Origin: an uncultured Clostridia bacterium
Lineage (GTDB): Bacteria > Bacillota > Clostridia > Christensenellales > Borkfalkiaceae
NCBI GenBank assembly: GCA_949283125.1
Contig: CASDRK010000009.1
Coordinates: 1-39,956, forward strand
Reading direction: 5' to 3'
DNA: 39,956 nt
The notes under the pieces were generated by a model that worked only from the letters and a program-made list of their open reading frames with translations, was not told where the DNA came from and did no database searches. The position numbers were made by a program, and so were the translations under genes. Below are positions 14,382 through 28,797 of the stretch, in pieces. Each line of letters begins with the position of its first letter. Position 1 is the first letter of the stretch.

Positions 14382-15519
14382 CGGTTTTCTCCAACAGGGC
14401 GGCGGCAAGGGCCTCTATGCCCAGACCTTCGCCCACAAATCCCAGTTTTTCGCACGTGCCGGCCGATATTCCGACGCGCTCTTCGGGCAGACCCAGAGCC
14501 TTGGCCATGTTGGCCTGCATGGCGGATATGTGCGGGGCAAGTCTGGGTTTCTCGGCGCGTATGGTCACGCTCAGCGCGGCGGGGCGCAGGCCGCGCTCCG
14601 CCACGAGCGCCGCCGTTTTTTCAAGCAGCGCCATGCTGTCCGCGCCGGCATATGCCGGGTCGTCGTCCGGAAAATAGTGCCCTATGTCCCTGAGTCCCGC
14701 TGCCGAAAGCAACGCGTCCATCGCGGCGTGCACGGGCACGTCGCCGTCGCTGTGCGCCACGAGCCCGCCGTCGCAGGCTATCTTTACCCCGCACAGCGTA
14801 ACGTGGTCGCCCTCGCCGAAGGCGTGCACGTCCGCGCCTATGCCCGCGGCGCTGCAGCCGGACAGGGTCACGGCGGGACGATCCCGCGCAAAGTCGCTTT
14901 TATATGTCAGCTTTACGTTGTCGCGGCTGCCCGCGCACAGCGCCGGCCTGCGGCCGGAATATCTGCCGAACACCGCGCTGTCGTCGGTGTAGGTCCGTCC
15001 GTCGCGCACGGCCTTTTCGTATGCCCGGACGATGTCTTTCCTGAAAAATCCCTGCGGGGTCTGCAGGGAGAAGAGGGAGGAGCGGTCGGGCACCTCGGAT
15101 ATTTCCGTTCCGCGCGCCACGGCTATCGTGTCGGTGACGGGAACGGCGCATATGCCCGAGCCGTTGGCTCTGACGCAGGCTATGCAGCCCTCTATTGTCC
15201 CGCCGGTCACGAACGGCCGCGCGCCGTCGTGTATCAGCACTATGTCGCCCGAGCACTCCTTCAGGGCGTTGTAAACGCTCTCCGTCCTCGTGCGGCCGCC
15301 CTCCGCCGTCCTGTAGCCGAACGGGGCGCACAGCGCGCGCACCTCGTCCGCGTCCGCGGGCGAATATGCCACGATCACCTCGTCTATGCAGGGCAGAGAA
15401 AAGGCCTTAAGCGTATGCCACAGCGCGGGTGCGCCTTGCAGGTCGGCAAGCAGTTTGTTTTTGCCGAACCCCGCGCGCTCGCCCCTGCCGGCCGCGCATA
15501 TTATGGCGCTCACCTTCAT
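14368..15519 (-). CDS. ispDF: Bifunctional IspD-IspF of the MEP pathway
   Basis: One 383-residue chain carries two steps of isoprenoid precursor synthesis. IspD (about 1-215) makes CDP-methylerythritol; its CTP-binding loop is AAGRGERAGFGKNKL (9-23), with IHDGARPF and TDD...VF motifs. IspF (about 220-383) cyclises it; metal ligands are D230 and H232 (ADVHAF) and H264 (VPVHAAMDAL), with HSDGDV and EKLGFVGEGLGIE. The intermediate IspE kinase is not in the window. The fusion is typical of alpha- and epsilon-proteobacteria and of some Clostridia. The start overlaps the upstream PII-like stop (ATGA), so translation is probably coupled; the ribosome site itself is weak. Confidence 0.95.
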   Translation of the reverse strand: MKVSAIICAAGRGERAGFGKNKLLADLQGAPALWHTLKAFSLPCIDEVIVAYSPADADEVRALCAPFGYRTAEGGRTRTESVYNALKECSGDIVLIHDGARPFVTGGTIEGCIACVRANGSGICAVPVTDTIAVARGTEISEVPDRSSLFSLQTPQGFFRKDIVRAYEKAVRDGRTYTDDSAVFGRYSGRRPALCAGSRDNVKLTYKSDFARDRPAVTLSGCSAAGIGADVHAFGEGDHVTLCGVKIACDGGLVAHSDGDVPVHAAMDALLSAAGLRDIGHYFPDDDPAYAGADSMALLEKTAALVAERGLRPAALSVTIRAEKPRLAPHISAMQANMAKALGLPEERVGISAGTCEKLGFVGEGLGIEALAAALLEKTDGKD

Positions 15520-15869
15520 TTTTCTTCGTCCCGTCCGCTCTCCGCGCCGTCCTCCGCGGGCGCGGGGCTCAGCCCCACGGCGGCGTCCACCGGCAGCGAA
15601 AAGGCTATGCCCTGACCTTCGGTTTTGAGCCCGGCGCTGCGGTACAGCGCGCGCAGCACGTCGTCCTTTATTTCGGCGGGCACGAGTATCATCACTATCT
15701 CCTTTTCGGGCTGAACGGTTATTTTAAAGAATTTTTCGGCCTCTTTGTCTGCGGTGCCGTGCGCGTGCATTATCGTGCCGCCGCGCGCGCCCGCCTCTTT
15801 TGCGGCGTTCATCACCGCGTCGGAAAATCCTTCGTTTACTATGCAGAAAACAGCTTCGTATGCAGGCAT
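15516..15869 (-). CDS. PII-like signalling protein, second copy
   Basis: The 117-residue protein has the ferredoxin-like pattern of PII/GlnB relatives: AVFCIVNEGFSDAVMNAAKEAGARGGTI, a short T-loop region (MHAHGTADKEAEKFFK), KEIVMILVP and the closing motif GQGIAFSLPV. The uridylylated tyrosine loop of true GlnB is not evident, so it is a PII-like sensor rather than a classic nitrogen regulator. Start ATG 15869 follows GGAGG; a longer frame adds six residues without a site. It lies 14 bases after the first PII-like gene and just downstream of DUF1538, implying control of that membrane protein. The acidic C-terminal tail (AEDGAESGRDEEK) is extra. Confidence 0.85.
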   Translation of the reverse strand: MPAYEAVFCIVNEGFSDAVMNAAKEAGARGGTIMHAHGTADKEAEKFFKITVQPEKEIVMILVPAEIKDDVLRALYRSAGLKTEGQGIAFSLPVDAAVGLSPAPAEDGAESGRDEEK

Positions 15870-15883
15870 GTGGTTCGTCCTCC

Positions 15884-16327
15884 TCAATTTTCCGTTCTTA
15901 CCATGGATTTATTGTTGCTCAGAAATCCGTACAGTAGCGCGCCCATCACGCTCGAAAGAGGTATGGCGAAGGCTATGCCCTTGCCGTCCCGCACGGCGGA
16001 AAATCTGTTCTCCAGCGCGTACAGCGCGTCGGGCAGCCTGTTCTGCTGTATCACCGAAAATATCACGCTCTTTCTGGAATCGGTCAGTCCCAGAAGCTCC
16101 AGCATGCTTGCGTCCGCCGTGCCTTCGGCCGACACCGTCAGCTGCAGGTTGACTTCAAACGACTGCAAAAGGTCGGCGTAATATTCCGCCTTGTTTCTGT
16201 TCACCACGGTCACAAGCAGTTTCAGGGGATTGGATGTCACTTTGCTTCCGCCTTCCTGCGCGCCGCCGTTGGTTGCGGCCCTGTGCGTGCGCCGCGCAAG
16301 CGCGCGCTTTTTTTTCTGTTCGGCCAT
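15884..16327 (-). CDS. PII-like signalling protein, first copy
   Basis: The 147-residue relative of the next gene begins with a basic, probably disordered ~30-residue tail (MAEQKKKRALARRTHRAAT). The PII-like fold follows: PLKLLVTVVNRNKAEYYADLL, a central segment SAEGTADASMLELLGL, SVIFSVI and GKGIAFAIPLSSVMG. GxGIAFxxP is shared with the second copy, supporting paralogy and perhaps a heteromer. Start ATG follows GGGAGG, 13 bases after the DUF1538 stop. The basic tail could touch the membrane or the DUF1538 cytoplasmic face (inference). Confidence 0.82.
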   Translation of the reverse strand: MAEQKKKRALARRTHRAATNGGAQEGGSKVTSNPLKLLVTVVNRNKAEYYADLLQSFEVNLQLTVSAEGTADASMLELLGLTDSRKSVIFSVIQQNRLPDALYALENRFSAVRDGKGIAFAIPLSSVMGALLYGFLSNNKSMVRTEN

Positions 16328-16340
16328 GTGAGTCCTCCCT

Positions 16341-17879
16341 TTAAAAGTATATAATCTGCTCGTCGTCGGCGGCGAGTATGCGCCTGAGCGTTATCCTTTC
16401 GCGCATCTTGCCGGCGGTGACGGCCTTGAATCCCAAAAGCTGAATGGTTATCAGCGGCGTCATCGCCACCATGGCGACCACGCCGTACGCCATGCTGTAT
16501 ATATACGCGCCGCCGTTCGTGGCTTCGCACGCGCCTATCACCATGGGGAGTATGAAGCTGGAAGTCAGCGGCCCGCTGGCCACCCCGCCCGAATCGAAGG
16601 CTATCGCGGTGTACATCTTCGGCACGAAGAAGGACAGGCCCAAGGATATCAGATAGCCCGGTATCAGATAGTACAGTATGGAGAATTTATAGATCATCCT
16701 TATCACGGACAGGCATATGGATATGCCCACGGCCACCGAAAGGGCTATCATCATCTCCAGCTTTTTCACGCCGCCGCCCGTTATCTCTTCCACCTGATTG
16801 TTCAGCACGTGCACGGCGGGTTCGGCAAGCACCACCACCAGACCGATGACGAACGCAAAGACGGCGAGAAGCGGTTTGCCGAACGCGGCCAGCTCCTGGC
16901 CTATCTTGAATCCTATCGGCATGAATCCCGCCTCCACGGCGGTCAGGAATATCACCAGTCCCACGTATGTGTAGGCCATGCCCACGGCCATCTGTATCAG
17001 CTTGCGGACCGGCAGCCTGAGTATTGTGAACTGCAGCACCAGAAAGAACGCCGCTATCAGCGCCAGCGCCAGCGCAACGTCGCCCAGCTTCGCGCCTATC
17101 ATGGCCGCGAGCCCGTTGCCGCCCAGCACGTGTTCTATGTCGTATATGCCCGTGTCGTAGGCGGCAAGGTCGCCGTTGGTCGTCAGCGACAGCGCCATCA
17201 CGGCTATTATCGGCCCCACGGAGCAGAGCGCGACGAGACCGAATGAATTTTCGCTCGCGTTCCGTCCGCCCACGGTGGAAGCAATGCCCACGCCCAGCGC
17301 CATTATGAAGGGCACGGTTATCGGTCCCGTGGTCACCCCGCCCGAGTCGAACGACAGGGGTATCAGCTCAAACTTGCCGTGCTCGGCCATAACGGCGCAT
17401 ACGGCAAACAGCATCAGGTAAAAGAACATTATCAGCGAGGAGAGGTCCTTGTGGAATATTATCTTTGAAACGGCCACCACAAGGAAGATGCCCACGCCCG
17501 CGCCCACGGTGACTATCAGCACGGTGCCGCCTTCGCCCGGCATTATGTCCTTGACCTGATTGGCCAGAACGGTCAGGTCGGGCTCGGCAATGGTTATCAG
17601 CAGCCCCATGGCAAAGCACACCGCCAGCAGCAGCCATATCTTTTTGGACTTGGTGAGGCCGGAGCCCACATATTCTCCCATGGGCGTCATGGCCATGTCG
17701 GCGCCGAGATTGAACAGCGCTATGCCTATCATCAGCGCCGCCGCCGAAAGTATGAATGCCGTCAGCTCCGCGGCGGACAGCTCCACCGCCGGAGTGAAGG
17801 AAACTATCAGAACTATTATCGTGACGGGCGCGACGGATATCGCGGCTTCTTTGAGTTTTGCAAGCAGAGTTTTAAGCAT
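16341..17879 (-). CDS. DUF1538 polytopic membrane protein
   Basis: The 512-residue integral membrane protein has about 12-14 hydrophobic helices and a clear internal duplication. AEPxxxVLxNQV occurs at 98-108 and 352-362, and FDSGGVxxGPxT at 177-188 and 428-439, an offset near 253 residues. Two-repeat architecture with conserved polar motifs inside helices is a hallmark of transporters. DUF1538 proteins have no established substrate that I can cite. The two downstream PII-like genes suggest it is gated by a PII-type sensor, as AmtB is by GlnK. Start ATG follows AAGGA. The gap to rqcP is 92 bases, with a small GC hairpin but no clear promoter, so it probably belongs to the rqcP operon. Confidence 0.88.
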   Translation of the reverse strand: MLKTLLAKLKEAAISVAPVTIIVLIVSFTPAVELSAAELTAFILSAAALMIGIALFNLGADMAMTPMGEYVGSGLTKSKKIWLLLAVCFAMGLLITIAEPDLTVLANQVKDIMPGEGGTVLIVTVGAGVGIFLVVAVSKIIFHKDLSSLIMFFYLMLFAVCAVMAEHGKFELIPLSFDSGGVTTGPITVPFIMALGVGIASTVGGRNASENSFGLVALCSVGPIIAVMALSLTTNGDLAAYDTGIYDIEHVLGGNGLAAMIGAKLGDVALALALIAAFFLVLQFTILRLPVRKLIQMAVGMAYTYVGLVIFLTAVEAGFMPIGFKIGQELAAFGKPLLAVFAFVIGLVVVLAEPAVHVLNNQVEEITGGGVKKLEMMIALSVAVGISICLSVIRMIYKFSILYYLIPGYLISLGLSFFVPKMYTAIAFDSGGVASGPLTSSFILPMVIGACEATNGGAYIYSMAYGVVAMVAMTPLITIQLLGFKAVTAGKMRERITLRRILAADDEQIIYF

Positions 17880-17971
17880 TGTGTCCGTTCCTTGTTTTTA
17901 CAGTGTTGTCGGGGCGTTTCCGCGCCCCCGGTCCGCCGTCCGGCGGTCGCTGCGGGAGAGTTGCCCGGGCT

Positions 17972-18229
17972 TCAGATTATTTCGTACAGCTCCGCGGCTT
18001 CGTCCTTTTTGGTCGTCTGTTTCACGGCCAGCACCCTGAATTTCAGCGTGCCCGCGGCGTAGGATATCTCCACCACGTCGCCCGGCTTCACCCGGTGCGA
18101 AGGCTTTGCGTCCCTGCCGTTCACCGTCACTTTGCCGCCGGCGCAGGCTTCCTGCGCGACGGTGCGCCGCTTGAGTATGCGCGAAACTTTTAAAAATTTG
18201 TCTATTCTCATCGAGACGGAATCGTTCAT
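17972..18229 (-). CDS. rqcP: S4-domain protein RqcP (YabO-like)
   Basis: A small S4 RNA-binding protein of the Hsp15/YabO family. In Bacillus RqcP works with RqcH on stalled 50S subunits to add alanine tails to nascent chains. The 85 residues contain MRIDKFLKVSRILKRRTVA, GGKVTVNGRDAKPSHRVKPGD and QTTKKDEAAELYEII, closely paralleling the Bacillus protein. The true start may be the internal ATG at 18211 (MRIDKFLK), as in that homologue; neither ATG has a good ribosome site. It heads the minus-strand operon and is divergent from rpoB. Confidence 0.88.
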   Translation of the reverse strand: MNDSVSMRIDKFLKVSRILKRRTVAQEACAGGKVTVNGRDAKPSHRVKPGDVVEISYAAGTLKFRVLAVKQTTKKDEAAELYEII

Positions 18230-18240
18230 GTCCGTTTAAA

Positions 18241-18288
18241 ATACCGCCCCGTCCGCACGGCTTATGTTCCGGTCGGGCGACGCGGTAT
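18241..18288. other. Long hairpin just upstream of rqcP
   Basis: ataccgc (18241-18247) pairs with gcggtat (18282-18288), and an imperfect inner stem (cccgtccg with cggtcggg) extends it. Read on the minus strand it is followed by TTTTAAACGGACATG, so it ends about a dozen bases before the rqcP start. On the plus strand it is followed by CCTTTTTT. It could be an attenuator for rqcP or a plus-strand terminator protecting rpoB. Confidence 0.5.
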
Positions 18289-18318
18289 GTCCTTTTTTCA
18301 AAATATTGGAAAATACGC

Positions 18319-18347
18319 TTGACTTTGCTTTTCAAAGGCAATATAAT
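18319..18347 (+). promoter_or_regulatory. Candidate rpoBC promoter
   Basis: TTGACT (18319-18324), 17 bp and TATAAT (18342-18347) are near perfect. It would give rpoB a leader of about 490 bases. No better-placed promoter is seen closer to rpoB. Confidence 0.65.
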
Positions 18348-18456
18348 AACATAATGTATTACAATGCGCTTTTTGCCGCTTTTTCTGCTTTTTTAACATT
18401 TTTAATTGTTTAAGCAGACACGCGCGGAGGGGCCGCCGAACGCAGTTTCTTATAAG

Positions 18457-18485
18457 ATTATATACTATAAGTTTGCGTTTGTAAA
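18457..18485 (-). promoter_or_regulatory. Candidate promoter of the rqcP-radA operon
   Basis: On the minus strand TTTACA (18485-18480), 17 bp and TATAAT (18462-18457) drive transcription toward rqcP with a leader of about 220 bases. The first 95 or so bases of that leader are antisense to the start of the rpoB leader. Confidence 0.65.
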
Positions 18486-18666
18486 GCCCTTGCAAAAAAA
18501 AATCGGGCGGCGCGCGCATTTTGTTCCGGTCGTTTTTTGTCAAGGGGCGGAAGCAAAAAACTTTTCCGCCGTCCGCTGCGGCCCGCCGCGCGGCGCCCCG
18601 GAGAGGGAGGACGCGGCCGGAGTCCGATACATTCAAACAGGTTTAAGTTCGCCAAATCGCCGGGCG

Positions 18667-18748
18667 CGCACGCCGCGCCGCAGCGCGATTGCGCGAAGGC
18701 GGCATACAGCCGCATGCCGGGCGCGGCAAAAGGCGGGCGCGGCGTGCG
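18667..18748 (+). other. Structured region in rpoB leader
   Basis: cgcacgccgcgcc (18667-18679) and ggcgcggcgtgcg (18736-18748) form a perfect 13 bp stem closing a 56-base loop with smaller hairpins inside (gcgc-gatt-gcgc; gcgg...ccgc). The remaining leader, 18354-18666, is AT-rich at first and then GC-rich. I see no ORF with a ribosome site in it. Confidence 0.5.
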
Positions 18749-18843
18749 GCGCAAAAAATCCCTGGCATTGTTTGCGGTGAAAAGATATATACGCATAATC
18801 GCCGATTGTGAAATAGAAAAATTTAAAGGAGCAACACACTTTA

Positions 18844-22914
<4,071 letters not shown>

Positions 22915-22930
22915 CAGGGAGGTCATATAG

Positions 22931-26614
<3,684 letters not shown>

Positions 26615-26656
26615 TCCGCTTTCGGGCTGTATCCGCAGCCGCATGAATTAAAGACG

Positions 26657-26690
26657 AACGGCGCTGACTGCGTTTGCGGTCAGCGCCGTT
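26657..26690 (+). terminator. Hairpin after rpoC
   Basis: A perfect 12 bp stem, aacggcgctgac (26657-26668) with gtcagcgccgtt (26679-26690), lies 42 bases after rpoC. It has no T tract, so termination may be partial or Rho-assisted. Confidence 0.5.
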
Positions 26691-26733
26691 ATAACGTTCG
26701 CGCGCTTCTTCGCCGGCGGGCGGCCGCGCGGGC

Positions 26734-26762
26734 TTTACATTCCGGCGCGCGGGTGATATAAT
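26734..26762 (+). promoter_or_regulatory. Promoter of small helical protein gene
   Basis: TTTACA (26734-26739), 17 bp and TATAAT (26757-26762). The start near 26769 gives a leader of about 20 bases containing the ribosome site. Confidence 0.72.
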
Positions 26763-26788
26763 TGTATCAAACAGCGCAGGAGGGCCGC

Positions 26789-27133
26789 ATGACATTCGAA
26801 CAGCTCAGGCTGACGGACCTGATACAAAAATTCAACGCCGATATCGAGGACGTGTACAGGAACAAAAATCTCTCCGTCTTTCACGGCGCAAGCAAAAAGC
26901 TGCAGGACGTCTACAACTTTTACGTTACCGCGCAGGACGATTTCAAGGGCGTGGAGGAGTACCTCAAAAATTTGTTCTCGTCCTTCAACTATGCCGCGGT
27001 CATAATCAACGACGGCATGAAAAAAAAGGGGCTGGACAGGGAAGCCAACGAGCTGCTTTTTGAATGCCTTCAGATAATGCTGCGCTGCAACGAACTGATA
27101 ACGGCCGCGCTGAATTCGCCTGAAAAGAACTGA
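26789..27133 (+). CDS. Small helical protein, unknown
   Basis: The 114-residue protein has no family I recognise. It is predicted mostly alpha-helical with amphipathic stretches (MTFEQLRLTDLIQKFNADIEDVY, KKLQDVYNFYVTAQDDF, LLFECLQIMLRCNELITAAL). It has no signal peptide or membrane segment. Two cysteines lie close together near the C-terminus (ECLQIMLRC). Start ATG 26789 follows GGAGG; the upstream in-frame ATG at 26762 lies in the promoter. It sits directly after rpoC with its own strong promoter. A helical-bundle adaptor or regulator is possible, but this is a guess. Confidence 0.75.
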   Translation: MTFEQLRLTDLIQKFNADIEDVYRNKNLSVFHGASKKLQDVYNFYVTAQDDFKGVEEYLKNLFSSFNYAAVIINDGMKKKGLDREANELLFECLQIMLRCNELITAALNSPEKN

Positions 27134-27198
27134 ATTGTTTGCTCTGTGCGCTTAATTTAAGGGCACGTTCCGGGCCGCCGGCGCGTATATTGGTACAT

Positions 27199-27729
27199 AT
27201 GAAGACGACAACGCAACGCAAAATAAAAATATTCCTGTCCGCGGCGGCCGCGCTGGCCGTCATGGCGGCGATCTTCGCGTTTTCCGCGCAGGACGGGGGA
27301 GAGTCGTCGGGCGTGAGCAACGGCTTTGGTGCGTGGGTGCTGGGCGTGCTCGGCATAGAGATCCCGCCCGGCCAGACGGCTTCGCAGGTGGTCGTCTTCG
27401 CGGGGCTGAAAATACGCAATCTGGCGCACATATTTCTGTACGCCTGTCTCGGTGCGGCGGCATATATGTCGGCCGCGTCGCTGTGGGGCGTCAGAATGGC
27501 TCCTTGCCCGCCGCGCACGCTGCTTTCGCTGCTCTGTGCCTTTGGCTTTTCGTTGTTCTATGCCTGCACCGACGAGCTGCATCAGTACTTTGTGCCCGGC
27601 CGCTCGGCCACATTGCGCGACGTGGGCATCGACTGCATCGGCATAGCGCTCGCCGTGGCCGTCTGCGCCGCCGTCGAGCTGATAATTTTCGCCGCGCGCA
27701 AAAATAAGTTGACAAATGCGTCCGCATGA
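27199..27729 (+). CDS. VanZ-like membrane protein
   Basis: The 176-residue protein has four hydrophobic helices. It carries the VanZ signature: FSAQDGGESSGVS after helix 1, RNLAHIFLYACLGA in helix 2, and the conserved CTDELHQYFVPGRSATLRDVGIDCIG near helices 3-4. VanZ relatives include a teicoplanin-resistance factor, but most are of unknown envelope-related function; with no van genes here a glycopeptide role should not be assumed. ATG 27199 is preferred over an upstream alternative because it places a basic segment (KTTTQRKIK) right before helix 1; the ribosome site is weak. The tRNA promoter overlaps its 3' end. Confidence 0.85.
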   Translation: MKTTTQRKIKIFLSAAAALAVMAAIFAFSAQDGGESSGVSNGFGAWVLGVLGIEIPPGQTASQVVVFAGLKIRNLAHIFLYACLGAAAYMSAASLWGVRMAPCPPRTLLSLLCAFGFSLFYACTDELHQYFVPGRSATLRDVGIDCIGIALAVAVCAAVELIIFAARKNKLTNASA

Positions 27730-27737
27730 AATATAAT
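27709..27737 (+). promoter_or_regulatory. tRNA promoter
   Basis: TTGACA (27709-27714), 17 bp and TATAAT (27732-27737) are perfectly consensus, overlap the VanZ stop and lie 30 bases before tRNA-Leu. This is typical of strong stable-RNA promoters. Confidence 0.85.
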
Positions 27738-27767
27738 AACAAAGCGTCGTCGGTGCGGACGCTGTTT

Positions 27768-27852
27768 GCTGACATGGCGGAATTGGCAGACGCGCGGGAC
27801 TTAGAATCCCGTGGTTCATACCTTGCAAGTTCAAATCTTGTTGTCAGCACCA
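27768..27852 (+). tRNA. tRNA-Leu(UAG)
   Basis: Acceptor arms GCTGACA (27768-27774) and TGTCAGC (27842-27848) pair perfectly, with discriminator A and encoded CCA. The anticodon loop CTTAGAA on stem cggga/tcccg gives anticodon UAG. The long variable arm between anticodon and T arm confirms a class II tRNA. The T loop is TTCAAAT. Confidence 0.95.
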
Positions 27853-27925
27853 CTCCGCCGCGGGCTTTTTCGGCGCCGTCCGCCGCTCGCGCCGTCCGCC
27901 GGTATGCATTCGTTACAACATATAT

Positions 27926-28001
27926 GGGGATGTAGCTCACCCGGTAGAGCGATACGTTCGCAACGTATAGGTAGTCAGTTCGAGTCTGATCATCTCCACC
28001 A
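27926..28001 (+). tRNA. tRNA-Ala(CGC)
   Basis: A 76-base tRNA. GGGGATG and CATCTCC form the acceptor with a G3-U70 wobble pair, the alanine identity element. Anticodon loop TTCGCAA on stem atacg/cgtat gives CGC. The T loop is TTCGAGT and CCA is encoded. It reads GCG codons and shares the transcript with tRNA-Leu. Confidence 0.95.
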
Positions 28002-28006
28002 AACGG

Positions 28007-28039
28007 GAACTGTCCGAACATTTCGGACAGTTCTTTTTT
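28007..28039 (+). terminator. Terminator of tRNA operon
   Basis: A perfect 12 bp stem, gaactgtccgaa (28007-28018) with ttcggacagttc (28022-28033), is followed by six Ts. Confidence 0.95.
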
Positions 28040-28221
28040 CTAAAGCGCTTGTGGTGATAAATGAAGACTTAAGGATGGCTGCCATGCAGGCGGGGAGGGC
28101 GTTGCTTTCAAGTCTTGCGGGCATATAAAAATTCCTTCAAATGTATGCGGCAGGCGGGTTTGCGGGTTGAGCGCAAAGGGGAGCGCTATACGATATAGTG
28201 GGGTATGCGCCATATTTATAT

Positions 28222-28263
28222 GACAAAGGAACGCCGCGGCCGGTGCCGCGGCGTTCCTTTGTC
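28222..28263 (-). terminator. Terminator of nadA-rrf2 unit
   Basis: A perfect 19 bp stem, 28222-28240 with 28245-28263 (loop cggt), ends 17 bases beyond the rrf2 stop. Read on the minus strand it is followed by an AT-rich tail. It would also stop plus-strand read-through. The region 28042-28221 before it holds no convincing gene. Confidence 0.75.
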
Positions 28264-28280
28264 GTTGCGCTGAACCGCTC

Positions 28281-28679
28281 TCATTTCAGGAGATCGGCAA
28301 GCGTTCTGGAATTCAAAAAATTCATTATAACGTCGTCCAGCTCCCGCCAGAGGGGGAGCGAAAGGCATTTGTCCGCGTTTTCGCACGGGCTGTCGGGGGA
28401 CAGGCACGAAACGGGCGCAAGCGAGCCTTCGCCGGCGCATATTATCTGTGCAACCGTGCAGTCTTCCGGCTTTATCGCAAGGCGATAGCCGCCGCTTTTG
28501 CCGCGCACGGAGGATATTAGTCCCTTTTGCGAAAGCTGCGAAACAGTGCTTTCGAGGTATTTTTGCGATTCGTGCACGCGTTCGGCTATTTCGGCGAGCG
28601 GCACGGGGGCGCCGTTGCCGTGCTGGGCGAGATCCAGCATGACTTTAAGGGCGTTTCTGCCCTTTGTGGTGATAAACAT
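28281..28679 (-). CDS. Rrf2-family regulator, IscR-like
   Basis: The 132-residue winged-helix repressor of the Rrf2 family has the N-terminal HTH (ITTKGRNALKVMLDLA; LAEIAERVHESQKYLESTVSQL) and wing VRGKSGGYRL. Three cysteines, C92, C99 and C105, lie in CLSPDSPCENADKC, closely matching the iron-sulfur ligands of IscR (92, 98, 104). It is thus likely an Fe-S sensing regulator. Start ATG follows GAGG. It lies 118 bases after nadA, an Fe-S enzyme gene, and 4.5 kb from the iscS-iscU operon, a plausible target. There is no obvious promoter of its own, so it may be transcribed from the nadA promoter. Confidence 0.9.
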   Translation of the reverse strand: MFITTKGRNALKVMLDLAQHGNGAPVPLAEIAERVHESQKYLESTVSQLSQKGLISSVRGKSGGYRLAIKPEDCTVAQIICAGEGSLAPVSCLSPDSPCENADKCLSLPLWRELDDVIMNFLNSRTLADLLK

Positions 28680-28797
28680 ATATATTTATACCTCATTGGC
28701 GACGGCCGTCCGGTCGTCGTCCGCATTTTGCGGCGCGGTGCGTCCGCGCTTTTTCTGTTGCCGGCGCTGTCCGGGAATGCCCGCAAAGCGGCGCCGT

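Noticed and set aside
27199-27729. Glycopeptide (teicoplanin) resistance via VanZ
   Set aside because: VanZ-like proteins are widespread without resistance and no other van genes are present.
28042-28221. Short ORF and promoter-like boxes between the tRNA terminator and the rrf2 terminator
   Set aside because: The 17-codon frame at 28075-28128 has poor signals, and the tatacg/tatagt boxes lack a properly spaced -35.
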